Assembly: GCA_963812775.1 (NCBI GenBank)
Contig: CAWEWH010000005.1
Coordinates: 124,001 to 188,000, forward strand
Direction: 5' to 3'
DNA length: 64,000 nucleotides
Source: CAWEWH01 sp963812775
GTDB lineage: Bacteria; Pseudomonadota; Alphaproteobacteria; Rhizobiales; Beijerinckiaceae
The translations under genes were made by a program, and so were the position numbers. Position 1 is the first letter of the stretch. Every line of letters begins with the position of its first letter. Below are positions 27,794 to 35,844 of the stretch, in pieces. The notes beneath the pieces were generated by a model. That model was not told the DNA's origin and did not search any database. It saw only the letters and a list, made by a program, of their open reading frames with translations.

Positions 27794-28399
27794 ATGCAGA
27801 AATTCACCACCCTGACGGGCGTCGCCGCCCCCCTCGAGATCGTCAATGTCGACACCGACATGATCATCCCGAAGCAGTATCTGAAGACCATCAAGCGCAC
27901 CGGCCTCGGCAAGGGCCTGTTCGCCGAGATGCGCTTTCGCGACGACGGCTCCGAGAATCCCGATTTCGTGCTCAACAAGCCGGCCTACCGCAACGCCAAG
28001 ATCGTCGTGGCGGGGAGCAATTTCGGTTGCGGCTCCTCGCGCGAGCACGCGCCCTGGGCGCTGCTCGACTACGGCATCAGCTGCGTCATCTCCACGTCCT
28101 TCGCCGACATTTTTTACAACAACTGCTTCAAGAACGGCATCCTGCCGGTCGTGGTGTCGTCGGAGGATCTCGAGAAGCTGCTCGACGATGCCCGCCGCGG
28201 CGCCAATGCGACGCTGACGGTCGACCTCGCAAGCCAGACCATCAAGGGCCCGGACGGCGGCACGGTGCATTTCGATATCGATCCGCACCGCAAGCACTGC
28301 CTGCTGAACGGCCTCGACGATATCGGGCTCACCATGCAGAAGGCGCCGGCCATCAAGAGCTACGAGGAGAAGGCGGCGAAGAGCCGCCCGTGGCTCTGA
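27794..28399 (+). CDS. leuD: 3-isopropylmalate dehydratase small subunit
   Basis: Small subunit of isopropylmalate isomerase in leucine synthesis; it needs the iron-sulfur LeuC subunit, which is not in this window. The protein is 201 aa, as usual. NVDTDMIIPKQYLKTIKRTG at the N-terminus and GSNFGCGSSREHAPWALLDY are the family signatures, with the FADIFYNNCFKNGILPV segment after. ATG at 27794 was chosen over an upstream in-frame ATG because the conserved sequence starts there. Confidence 0.96.
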   Translation: MQKFTTLTGVAAPLEIVNVDTDMIIPKQYLKTIKRTGLGKGLFAEMRFRDDGSENPDFVLNKPAYRNAKIVVAGSNFGCGSSREHAPWALLDYGISCVISTSFADIFYNNCFKNGILPVVVSSEDLEKLLDDARRGANATLTVDLASQTIKGPDGGTVHFDIDPHRKHCLLNGLDDIGLTMQKAPAIKSYEEKAAKSRPWL

Positions 28400-28702
28400 C
28401 TGAGTTTCCTACCGAAGCAGCGCGCCGCGCAGCGCTGGACGACCGCCGAGCGTGCTTCGAGGCTCGCACTTTCGCGCGAGCACCTCAGCATGAGGCGATC
28501 GCTGATGCCATCCACAAATCTCCTCATCCTGAGGAGCGAGCATGCTGGGGCGGGATTCCGAAAGGTGTGCGCGCAACAAGCATGCGAGCCTCGAAGGACG
28601 CTTGGCGTTCCTGCGAGGCCCCTTAGTTCCGAGCGATTGGGCTCAAGACTGGACGGAACCCTCGATTGAGCTTCGGGGTTCCCTTCCGGCGAGGAACCCA
28701 GC
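28400..28702. repeat. Intergenic region with palindromic repeats
   Basis: These 303 bp contain no gene I can support. They hold a nested inverted repeat: cgtgcttcgaggctcgc (near 28452) pairs with gcgagcctcgaaggacg (near 28584), and inside lie cctcagcatgagg and cctcatcctgagg. A fragment gattccgaaaggtgtgcgcg near 28554 resembles the TTCGGGATCATGC repeat family. Such cctcat...atgagg palindromes are common between genes in Hyphomicrobiales. The last 25 bp should hold the start region of the next gene. Confidence 0.6.
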
Positions 28703-29149
28703 ATGACCCGTGTGAGAATTGATTTTGACGCCCTCGTTCTGGTGGGCGACGGCCGCAAGGCACTGTTCTTCCGCAACAAGGGCGACGCCGCCCATCCCAA
28801 CCTCGTGGTCGAGCGCGTGCTCGAGCATGACAACCCGCCGACCCGCGAGCAGGGCACCGACGAGCCCGGCCGCAATCTCGGCCCGCCGGGTCCCTCCAAG
28901 AGCGCCGACGAGCAGACCGACTGGCATCAGCTGGCCGAGGATCGCTTCGCCAAGGACATCGCGGCCGCCCTCTATCGCCGCGCGCATGCCGGCCGTTTCG
29001 ACAAGCTCGTCGTCGTGGCGCCCCCGAAGGTGCTGGGCGTGCTGCGCAAGGAGATGCACAAGGAAGTGACCGAGCGCATCACAGCGGAACTGCCCAAGGA
29101 GCTCACCTCGCATCCCGTCTCCGAGATCGAGAAGCTCCTGGCGGCGTGA
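28703..29149 (+). CDS. Host attachment family protein
   Basis: A 148-aa protein of the 'required for attachment to host cells' family (PF10116). The N-terminus ALVLVGDGRKALFFRNKGD, the central ADEQTDWHQLAEDRFAKDIA and the C-terminal FDKLVVVAPPKVLGVLRKEM and ELPKELTSHPVSEIEKLL are the conserved parts. The family name comes from an Agrobacterium mutant; the biochemical function is unknown. No signal peptide is seen, so it is probably cytoplasmic. Confidence 0.88.
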   Translation: MTRVRIDFDALVLVGDGRKALFFRNKGDAAHPNLVVERVLEHDNPPTREQGTDEPGRNLGPPGPSKSADEQTDWHQLAEDRFAKDIAAALYRRAHAGRFDKLVVVAPPKVLGVLRKEMHKEVTERITAELPKELTSHPVSEIEKLLAA

Positions 29150-29162
29150 CGAGAGTCCCCGT

Positions 29163-29774
29163 TTAGTAAAGCTGCGTCTCGTAGCGGGCCGGCGCCTCGC
29201 GGTCGTAGGCCGCGCCGTCGATCTCGCCGCGGCTGAACACGGCCACCATGTCGCCGAGGCTCGGCAGGCGCTTGCGCTCCACGTGATGGGCCGGATCCCA
29301 CAGATGCGAGCGGATGAAGGCCTTGGGGCAATGCACGTAGGCCTGCTCGATGGTGACCACCGTGACGGTGCGCGGCAGCTTGCCGTTGACCGCGAATTGG
29401 GCAGCGAGAGCCGGATCGTCCGAGATGACGGCGCGGCCGTTGACGCGCAGCGTCTCGCCGACACCCGGCACCAGGAACAGGAGCGCCACGCGCGGGTCGG
29501 CCACGATGTTGCGCAGGCCGTCGAGGCGGTTGTTGCCCGGCCGGTCGGGGATGGCGAGGGTGCTGTCGTCGAGCATCTTGACGAAGCCCGGCCCGTCGCC
29601 CTTGGGCGAGCAATCGAGGCCGCCGGGCCCCGATGTGGCAATGAGCACGAACGGCGAGGCCTCGACGAAAGCGCGGTAATGCGCGTTGAGCTTCGGGATT
29701 TCCTTGGCGAGCGATGTGGACTTGGGCACGCCGTAGAGGCGCTCGAGCTGTTCAATGCTGTCGATGGTTCGCAT
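29163..29774 (-). CDS. PPOX-type flavoprotein (pyridoxamine phosphate oxidase-like)
   Basis: A 203-aa FMN-binding split-barrel protein. Blocks such as PFVLIATSGPGGLDCSPKGD, LAIPDRPGNNRLDGLRNIVA, VALLFLVPGVGETLRVNGRA and CPKAFIRSHLWDP are typical of the MSMEG_1061-like PPOX subfamily, whose physiological substrates are unknown. Start at 29774 was chosen because the conserved sequence MRTIDSIEQLERLYG begins there. Confidence 0.85.
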   Translation of the reverse strand: MRTIDSIEQLERLYGVPKSTSLAKEIPKLNAHYRAFVEASPFVLIATSGPGGLDCSPKGDGPGFVKMLDDSTLAIPDRPGNNRLDGLRNIVADPRVALLFLVPGVGETLRVNGRAVISDDPALAAQFAVNGKLPRTVTVVTIEQAYVHCPKAFIRSHLWDPAHHVERKRLPSLGDMVAVFSRGEIDGAAYDREAPARYETQLY

Positions 29775-29865
29775 GTCGGTATCCGGTGACCAGTGGACGG
29801 TGATCAGATAGCACCTGCCGGCGGCTGCGGCCACCGCCTATGCGGCCCTGACGGCCGGTCACTGG

Positions 29866-30240
29866 CTACGGATTGCCGGCACCCAGCGCCTTGGCGACCG
29901 CCGCCTTCAATTCGGCGAGCGAGAACGGCTTGGTCAGGATGCCGTCGACGATGGCGTCGAGACCCTTGGCCCGCTCGCGCTGGTCGGCGTAGCCGGTCAT
30001 CAGGATGACGACGACCTTAGGGAAATCGCGCTTGGCGGCGAGCGCCAGCGCGATGCCGTCCATCACCGGCATGCGGATGTCGGTGAGCAGGAGGTCGAAG
30101 CCGCCGCGATTGGCGACGAGCGTGTCGAGCGCCTCGCCGCCATTGGTGGCCGTGGTGATGCTGTGGCCGTCCATGACGAGGCCGCGCATGAGGAAGCCGC
30201 GCACGCCCTCTTCGTCGTCGACGAGCAGGATGCGGGCCAC
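29866..30240 (-). CDS. cpdR: Single-domain response regulator, CpdR-like
   Basis: A 124-aa receiver domain without an output domain. The acidic pair is in RILLVDDEEGV, the phosphorylated aspartate in LLLTDIRMPVMDGI, threonine in VILMTGYAD and lysine in GILTKPFSLAEL. Single-domain receivers of this type in alphaproteobacteria include CpdR, which under control of the CckA-ChpT phosphorelay steers ClpXP to its substrates. The GYADQRERAKGLD and KPFSL context fits CpdR of Hyphomicrobiales; the exact identity is inferred. Confidence 0.8.
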   Translation of the reverse strand: MARILLVDDEEGVRGFLMRGLVMDGHSITTATNGGEALDTLVANRGGFDLLLTDIRMPVMDGIALALAAKRDFPKVVVILMTGYADQRERAKGLDAIVDGILTKPFSLAELKAAVAKALGAGNP

Positions 30241-30380
30241 TCAGATGCCTCCGTCTTGCCGCGCGGTTGCGCGCCTGCGCGGCGCGACGTTAGCGCATGG
30301 GCCCGGAAAAGGGGCGCGGTTTTCGCGCCGCATCATGCCGGCCGTGTTCATCAAGGCGCGAGCGGCGTCATGGCGGCGCG

Positions 30381-31191
30381 CTACTGAACTTGCGGCATCC
30401 CGGCCACGCGCTCGTTGGCGGCCCGGAAGCGCACGAAAACGTCGTGGCCGTCGGCCGGCGGCGTGGCAAGGCGCGACCGGAAGGCGAGCGTCTCGCCCGC
30501 TTCGAGGCGTTGGCGCGGCGGGTCGACCGTCCAGCCATAGAGCGGCTGGCCGCTCTTGCTGCGAATGGCGACCGCGATGGGCGGAACGTCCTGGGCCTTG
30601 CGGGTGACGTTCAAGATCTCGCCCTCGACCACGAGCGTGCGGTTGTCGCCCTCGGCCACCAGCTCCGGGCGGACGGCCCGGAACGCAAGGCCGCGCAGAT
30701 TGACCGGCGCGCCGACCGCTGCATAGAGGTTGGCGGTCCCCGGCAGCAGCCTGACGACGAAGTCGCGGGCATATCCGAGCGTTGCCCACGACGAGCACGA
30801 GGACGGCGGCGACCACCATGCGCACCATGTTGCGGGGAGACCGGCCGATGCGGCCCGGACGCGTCCGGGCGGATGTCGCTGCCTTGCCGCGGGGGGGTGG
30901 CGGCGGCAGGCGGGCGTCCCCGGGCCAATCGCCGGCCGGGTTTGCGGCGGCTGGCGGCAGCGGCGCCTCGACGCCCAAGGGGGGAGCGCCGGCCGGCGGG
31001 GCGCCTTTGGGCGCATCGAAGTCGGCCACCACGGCCTCGAAGGCCGCGATGGCGGGGGCCGCCACCGGGTCGGCGCGGTCGACGAACCATTCGCGCCGGC
31101 AGGCGGCGCAGCGCACGCGCCGCCCCTCCTGGCCGAGCAGCTCGGCCTCGATCGTGTAGGTGCTTGCGCAGGACGGGCAGACAATCAGCAT
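30381..31191 (-). CDS. MJ0042-type zinc-ribbon membrane protein, single frameshift
   Basis: About 269 aa. The N-terminus is an MJ0042 zinc ribbon (MLIVCPSCASTYTIEAELLG then VRCAACRREW: two CxxC pairs), followed by a proline/alanine-rich linker, a basic stretch and one membrane helix (MVRMVVAAVLVLVVG). One extra base near 30783 breaks the frame; read through, it continues TLGYARDFVVRLLPGTANLY and NRTLVVEGEILNVTRKAQDV, a DUF3426-like periplasmic domain, to TGA at 30381. The position just upstream of ftsE on the opposite strand is conserved in related bacteria. Function unknown. Confidence 0.82.
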
Positions 31192-31344
31192 GCGAATCAG
31201 CGATCCGGCCGGCAGATCGGGAAAAGCGGACGAATCTATTGGCCGCCAGTATGGTTAATGGAGCGTGAAGTCTTCGCCCGCTAGGGTGGGGGTCGCGGGC
31301 GGATTGGGACAGGCTGTCCGGCCGGAGATCGGGAGCAAGGCGCG

Positions 31345-32004
31345 GTGGTGCGTTTCGAAAATGTCGGCTTGCGCTACGGCATGGGGCCTGAGGTCCTCAA
31401 GGACGTCAGCTTCAGCATCGAGCCGCATTCCTTCCAGTTCCTCACCGGCCCGTCCGGCGCCGGCAAGACGAGCCTGCTGCGGCTTATCCTCCTGGCGCTC
31501 AAGCCGACACGCGGCCTGGTGACCATCTTCGGCAGCGACGTGACCCGCATTCCGGCGGCCGAGCTGATGCTGATGCGCCGCCGCATGGGCATCGTGTTCC
31601 AGGATTTTCGCCTGCTCGATCATTTGACGACATACGAGAACGTCGCGCTGCCGCTCAGGGTGCAGGGCCGCGACGAGGGAAACTATCAGCCGGAAGTCGT
31701 CGAGCTGTTGCGCTGGGTCGGGCTTGGCGAGCGCATGCACGTGCTGCCGCCGGTCCTGTCGGGCGGCGAGAAGCAGCGCGCCGCCATCGCGCGGGCGCTG
31801 ATCGCGCGGCCGGAGATGCTGCTTGCCGACGAGCCCACCGGCAATGTCGATCCGAGCCTGGCGCGCCGGCTCCTGCGCCTGTTCCTCGAGCTCAACCGTC
31901 TCGGCACATCCGTCGTCATCGCCACCCACGATCTGGCCCTCATGGACCAGGTCGACGCCCGCCGCCTTGTACTCGGCGAGGGGCGGCTGCATATCGACGA
32001 TTGA
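31345..32004 (+). CDS. ftsE: Cell division ATP-binding protein FtsE
   Basis: ABC-type ATPase of the FtsEX complex, which couples division to activation of periplasmic cell-wall hydrolases. The protein is 219 aa. Walker A is GPSGAGKTSLL, the signature LSGGEKQRAAIARAL and Walker B MLLADEPTGNVD, with the switch histidine in VIATHD; the Q-loop is GIVFQDFRLLDHLTT. The start is a GTG (31345) preceded by gggagcaagg. ftsX follows after 3 bp, so they form an operon. Confidence 0.95.
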   Translation: MVRFENVGLRYGMGPEVLKDVSFSIEPHSFQFLTGPSGAGKTSLLRLILLALKPTRGLVTIFGSDVTRIPAAELMLMRRRMGIVFQDFRLLDHLTTYENVALPLRVQGRDEGNYQPEVVELLRWVGLGERMHVLPPVLSGGEKQRAAIARALIARPEMLLADEPTGNVDPSLARRLLRLFLELNRLGTSVVIATHDLALMDQVDARRLVLGEGRLHIDD

Positions 32005-32007
32005 GCG

Positions 32008-33006
32008 ATGGCGACCGCACATATCACCCGGCAGGGAAGCGACCACGGCGTGCAGCAGCCGCACGAGGAGGCCGATCTCGTCTACGAGGCGCCGCTGCCG
32101 GACGCGCCGTGGCGCGAGAAGTCGCTGGTGCCGTCCGACAGCATCGCCGGCCGCGCCCTCGTCACCGTCATTGCCATCCTGACGTTCCTCGCCGCCCTCA
32201 CGGCCGGCGCCGCCGAGCTCGTCGCCAGCGCCTCGCTCGACTGGCGCTCTTCGGTGGCCCGCGAGATGACCATCCAGGTGCGGCCCGACCCGCAGCGCGA
32301 CGTCGACGCCGACGTGGCCACCGCCGTCGGCATCGCCCGCGCCTTCCCGGGCATCGGCGAGCCGCGCGTCTTCAGCAAGGAGGACGCCGAGCGGCTGCTG
32401 GAGCCCTGGCTCGGCAAGGGGCTGGGGCTCGCCGAGCTGCCGGTGCCGCGCCTGATCGTGCTGTCCGGCAAGGGCGACGCCAAGCCCAATCTCGAGCGGC
32501 TGCGCACCGAGCTGCGTGCCCGCGTGCCGACCGCCACCCTCGACGACCATCATGTCTGGATCGAGCGCCTGTCCACCATGGCCAACACCGTCGTCGTGCT
32601 CGGCCTCGCGGTCGTGGCCCTGGTGCTGACCGCTACAGCGCTTGCCGTCGCCTTCGCGACGCGCGGCGCCATGGCGGGCAATCGCGACATCATCGAGGTG
32701 CTGCATTTTGTCGGCGCCAACGACGACTTCATCGCCCGCGAGTTCCAGACCCGCTTCCTGCGCCTCGGGCTCAAGGGCGGCGCCCTCGGCGGCTCATTGG
32801 CGGTTCTGCTCATCGCCGTGGTCGGCTGGCTCGCGGGCTCCTGGCGCGCCTCCGCGGGGGGCAGTCAGCTCGAAGCCATGTTCGGCGGCTTCGAGATCGG
32901 CTGGCGCGGCTATGCGGCGGTGCTGGCCATCGCCGCCATCGTGGCGGCCGTCACGGCCGTCACATCACGCCTCACCGTGCGCCGCCATCTCGAGGAGCTC
33001 TACTAG
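32008..33006 (+). CDS. ftsX: Cell division protein FtsX
   Basis: Membrane subunit of FtsEX, 332 aa. A long cytoplasmic N-terminus precedes the first helix (ALVTVIAILTFLAALTAGAA), then a periplasmic domain of about 120 residues (EMTIQVRPDPQRDVDADVAT; this region contacts the hydrolase regulator), and three more helices (TVVVLGLAVVALVLTATALA, LGGSLAVLLIAVVGWLAG and AAVLAIAAIVAAVTAVTSRL). The FtsX-type loop EVLHFVGANDDFIAREFQTRF is typical. Translated right after ftsE. Confidence 0.93.
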   Translation: MATAHITRQGSDHGVQQPHEEADLVYEAPLPDAPWREKSLVPSDSIAGRALVTVIAILTFLAALTAGAAELVASASLDWRSSVAREMTIQVRPDPQRDVDADVATAVGIARAFPGIGEPRVFSKEDAERLLEPWLGKGLGLAELPVPRLIVLSGKGDAKPNLERLRTELRARVPTATLDDHHVWIERLSTMANTVVVLGLAVVALVLTATALAVAFATRGAMAGNRDIIEVLHFVGANDDFIAREFQTRFLRLGLKGGALGGSLAVLLIAVVGWLAGSWRASAGGSQLEAMFGGFEIGWRGYAAVLAIAAIVAAVTAVTSRLTVRRHLEELY

Positions 33007-33185
33007 GGACCGGGATCGAGGAGTTCCACGGGGGCGCCCGCCGGCGGCGCCGCCCCATTCCAACCTTATCCTTGGCCGTCCGTATGATATGATGCGGCCG
33101 GCTGCTCGAGGCGCCGCTCAGCGCCGCCGGGGGCATCCTCTATCGTCCATGGGAGTTGGACGGCTGACTTCGCATCTGGCAGTTC

Positions 33186-33833
33186 TTGACCCGCCTCGGC
33201 GCGTTCATGGTCGTCGTCGCCCTTCTCGGCCTCGGCGTCGGCTTCTTCTTCTTCCTGCAAGCCCTCGACCGCACCGAGGCCGGCACGACCACGCGCGCCG
33301 ACGGCATCGTTGTTCTGACGGGCGGCTCGCAGCGCATCGGCGACGCCGTCGACCTCTTGGCCCAGGGGCTCGGGCAGCGGCTGCTCATCACCGGCGTCAA
33401 CGAAAAGACCAGCCGCGGCGAGATCGCCGGCCTCAATCCGGCAAGCCGGCGGCTGTTCGCCTGCTGCGTCGACCTCGACTATCGCGCCCGCAACACCATC
33501 GGCAACGCCGTCGAGACGCGCCGCTGGACGCAGCAGCACGGCTTCCGTTCGCTGATCGTCGTCACCTCGAACTATCACATGCCGCGCACCCTCGTGGAGA
33601 TCGAGAAGGTGCTGCCCGGCGTGCCATTGGCGCCCTATCCGGTGGTCACCGACATCATCAACCCGGACCGCTGGTGGTACGAGCCCAACACCGCCCGCGT
33701 GCTGCTCGGCGAATACGTCAAATACGTCGCGGCCATCGTGCGCACTCGCATCGAGCCCGACCCGGACGGCGCGCACGTTGCCGTCGCGGCAGGCGCCCGC
33801 AAGCCGGGCGAGGCGGCCTTGCCGGGGCGCTGA
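33186..33833 (+). CDS. YdcF family (DUF218) membrane-anchored protein
   Basis: A 215-aa protein with an N-terminal membrane anchor (FMVVVALLGLGVGFFFFLQAL) and a DUF218 domain: ADGIVVLTGGSQRIGDAVDL, QRLLITGVN, DLDYRARNTIGNAVETRRW and LIVVTSNYHMPRTLVEIEKV. The ElyC/SanA/YdcF family is linked to envelope maintenance; the biochemistry is unknown. The start is uncertain: I use TTG at 33186, since a stop lies at 33165 and the ATG at 33207 would cut into the anchor. It sits between ftsX and plsC, a common arrangement in this order. Confidence 0.82.
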   Translation: MTRLGAFMVVVALLGLGVGFFFFLQALDRTEAGTTTRADGIVVLTGGSQRIGDAVDLLAQGLGQRLLITGVNEKTSRGEIAGLNPASRRLFACCVDLDYRARNTIGNAVETRRWTQQHGFRSLIVVTSNYHMPRTLVEIEKVLPGVPLAPYPVVTDIINPDRWWYEPNTARVLLGEYVKYVAAIVRTRIEPDPDGAHVAVAAGARKPGEAALPGR

Positions 33834-33852
33834 ACTCTAGTAGAAATCGCTC

Positions 33853-34635
33853 GTGCCGCGGCCCTCTCTCAGCATCGTCCTGCGCTCGCTTCTGGCCAAC
33901 GTGGCGTTCTATGTCGTCATCATCGGCTGGATGCTCGCCCTCGTGCCCACCTTCGTGCTGCCGCGGCGCTTCTTCCTCGCCGGCGCCAAGGCCTGGGCGC
34001 GCTTCAACATCCGCATGCTGCAATGGATCGTCGGCACGCGGACCGAAATCCGCGGCCGCGAGCTGATCCCGCCGGGCGGCCTCTTGGTAGCCGCCAAGCA
34101 CCAGTCGCTGTTCGAGACCTTCGCGCTGCTCACCGTCTTCGAGGACCCCGCCTATGTGCTGAAGCGCGAGCTCAGATGGATACCGCTGTTCGGCTGGTTC
34201 ACCGTGAAGGCGCAGCAGGTGCCCGTCGATCGCGGCGGCGGCTCAGCCGCCCTCGGCGTCCTCAACAAGCGCGTGCGCCACGAGACCGAGCGCGGCCGCC
34301 AGATCCTCATCTTCCCCGAGGGCACGCGCCGGGCGCCGGGCGCGCCGCCGGCCTACAAATACGGCATCGTGCATCTGTGCGAATCGGTGGCCGTTCCCTG
34401 CCTGCCGCTGGCGCTGAACAGCGGCGTGCACTGGCCGCGCCGCTCCTTCCTGCGCTGGCCCGGCACCATCGTCATCGAAATCCTGCCGCCCCTGCCGGCC
34501 GGCCTCTCGCGCGAGGCGATCCTGCCGGCCCTCGAGGAGCGGATCGAGACCGCCTCCAGCCGGCTCGTCGCCGAGAGCCAGCGGCAACTCGGTCACACGG
34601 CGGGCGCCGGCGCGCCGTCGACCGAAAGGGCCTGA
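33853..34635 (+). CDS. plsC: 1-acyl-sn-glycerol-3-phosphate acyltransferase
   Basis: Adds the second acyl chain to lysophosphatidic acid in phospholipid synthesis; inner membrane. The protein is 260 aa with a GTG start at 33853. An N-terminal helix (NVAFYVVIIGWMLALVPTFV) precedes the acyltransferase motifs: AAKHQSLFETFAL (HX4E variant of the usual HX4D, frequent in alphaproteobacteria), FGWFTVKAQQVPVDR and LIFPEGTRRAPG. It follows the YdcF gene by 19 bp. Confidence 0.92.
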   Translation: MPRPSLSIVLRSLLANVAFYVVIIGWMLALVPTFVLPRRFFLAGAKAWARFNIRMLQWIVGTRTEIRGRELIPPGGLLVAAKHQSLFETFALLTVFEDPAYVLKRELRWIPLFGWFTVKAQQVPVDRGGGSAALGVLNKRVRHETERGRQILIFPEGTRRAPGAPPAYKYGIVHLCESVAVPCLPLALNSGVHWPRRSFLRWPGTIVIEILPPLPAGLSREAILPALEERIETASSRLVAESQRQLGHTAGAGAPSTERA

Positions 34636-34663
34636 ACTTTCGGCTTGACGGCTGAGGTCTGTT

Positions 34664-34702
34664 TATGTTCTCTGTATGTTCCATAAACATACAGAGAACA
34701 TA
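34664..34702. promoter_or_regulatory. LexA-like SOS box within a perfect palindrome
   Basis: Bases 34667-34681 read GTTC-TCTGTAT-GTTC, an exact match to the alphaproteobacterial LexA consensus GTTC-N7-GTTC. The box is part of a perfect inverted repeat with 16-bp arms, tatgttctctgtatgt and acatacagagaacata, separated by 7 bases. The mirrored half gives GTTC-N7-GTTT on the other strand. The palindrome ends 2 bases before the ATG at 34705 and overlaps the place of its ribosome site. Family knowledge makes LexA control likely; a transcript starting upstream would also fold over the start. Confidence 0.7.
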
Positions 34703-34704
34703 CC

Positions 34705-35169
34705 ATGTCCGCTCATTCCACCGCCCCGGTCCTCCCGGTCGCGCCCGTCCCGCCGCCTCCCCTATTGGCCCATCTTGCCGCCCGGGCCGCCCGCGACCCT
34801 TCTTCGATCGCGCGCGACCTTTCCTCCATCGCCCGCGACGAAGCACTCGCCATTGTCCGCGACGCCGACACGCCGCTGCCGCTGCGGGCCTGGCGCGGGC
34901 GCTCCGGGCGCCGCTACGTGGTGTCGGTCTATCCCCTCGACGAGGCCGACGACGGCTATGCCGGGGCCTTGCTGCTCGCGGTGGCGCGTGACGCCGATGG
35001 CCGCCGCCATCTCGTCGCCGCGCGCGAGAGCGGCTCCACCGCCGTCAACGGCTATAACGGCCAGTGGCTCACCGCCGCCCGCGAGCACGGCGCCAACGAG
35101 CTGCACGTGCATCTCCTGGCCGCGAGCCGCACCGCCCGACGCGACACCCTCGACGATCTCGGCGTCTAG
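34705..35169 (+). CDS. Unrecognised protein under a LexA-like site
   Basis: A 154-aa protein I do not recognise. The N-terminus is proline/alanine-rich (APVLPVAPVPPPPLLAHLAA), followed by two similar short units (RDPSSIA, RDLSSIARDEALAIV) and a more ordered domain: RSGRRYVVSVYPLDEADDGY, GALLLAVARDADGRRHLVAA and ELHVHLLAASRTARRDTLDD. There is no signal peptide or membrane helix. The start follows a perfect palindrome holding a GTTC-N7-GTTC box, so it is probably induced by DNA damage. It does not resemble known SOS products such as ImuA/ImuB or cell-division inhibitors that I know. Confidence 0.75.
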   Translation: MSAHSTAPVLPVAPVPPPPLLAHLAARAARDPSSIARDLSSIARDEALAIVRDADTPLPLRAWRGRSGRRYVVSVYPLDEADDGYAGALLLAVARDADGRRHLVAARESGSTAVNGYNGQWLTAAREHGANELHVHLLAASRTARRDTLDDLGV

Positions 35170-35181
35170 GGCCGACCACAA

Positions 35182-35223
35182 AGGACGGACGACAGGCGAC
35201 GGGTTCTGTCCTCCGTCGTCCGC
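35182..35223. repeat. Inverted repeat, 'GACGACGGAC' family
   Basis: Starts aggacggacgacaggcgacg and ends tctgtcctccgtcgtccg, with imperfectly complementary arms. It lies between the convergent gene at 34705 and the ChaC gene, where it could act as a two-way terminator hairpin, although no T-run is seen. Confidence 0.6.
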
Positions 35224-35225
35224 CC

Positions 35226-35750
35226 TCACAATTCCCGTACCAGCGCGGCGAGCACCGGGTCGTCGACCCCGAGCTCGACGAGATGGGCGTGGGTGTTGCG
35301 CACATATTCGGGATTGGCGCCGGATGCGCCCACGCCCTGGCGCACCAGGCTCACCAGCTCGGCGACCGAAAGGCGGCCGGCATATTGCTCATGCGCCCGG
35401 TCGACCGTGAAGGCGAGCCCGGTCACCAGCCGGCCGTCATCGAGCGTCACCGGCGCGTAGCGTTCCACATAGACGGTGGTCACCTGCTCGCGCTCGCGCA
35501 GATACGCGACGGTCGCGGCGCGGCGATCCGCCGCTACCCGATAGGCGATGCCGCGGCACGAGCCGCCGCGGTCGAGGCCGAGCACCAGGCCCGGCCGCTC
35601 GGGCGTGCCGCGATGGTGGTGCGAGTAGACGCAAAGCGAGCGATGATAGCCGTGGATGCGCCCGACATGCCGCTCGATGAAGGCAAAGCCCGGCCGCCAC
35701 ATGAGCGAGCCATAGCCGAACACCCACAGATCGCCCGATTCGGCCATCAT
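35226..35750 (-). CDS. Gamma-glutamylcyclotransferase, ChaC-like
   Basis: A 174-aa protein of the ChaC group, which cleaves glutathione to 5-oxoproline and Cys-Gly. The N-terminal substrate-binding motif is WVFGYGSLMWRPGF; GLVLGLDRGGSCRGIAYRV and YLREREQVTTVYVERYAPV follow, the latter containing the catalytic-glutamate region. The length is normal for bacterial ChaC. Cytoplasmic. Confidence 0.9.
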   Translation of the reverse strand: MMAESGDLWVFGYGSLMWRPGFAFIERHVGRIHGYHRSLCVYSHHHRGTPERPGLVLGLDRGGSCRGIAYRVAADRRAATVAYLREREQVTTVYVERYAPVTLDDGRLVTGLAFTVDRAHEQYAGRLSVAELVSLVRQGVGASGANPEYVRNTHAHLVELGVDDPVLAALVREL

Positions 35751-35844
35751 CCCTGAAAGAGCCGTCCTACTTGTGCGCGGCTGCGCCTAGCAGCTAGGAC
35801 AGGCCGTTGCAATTCATGCGCCTTTCGCGCGCGAGGAGCGCCAC

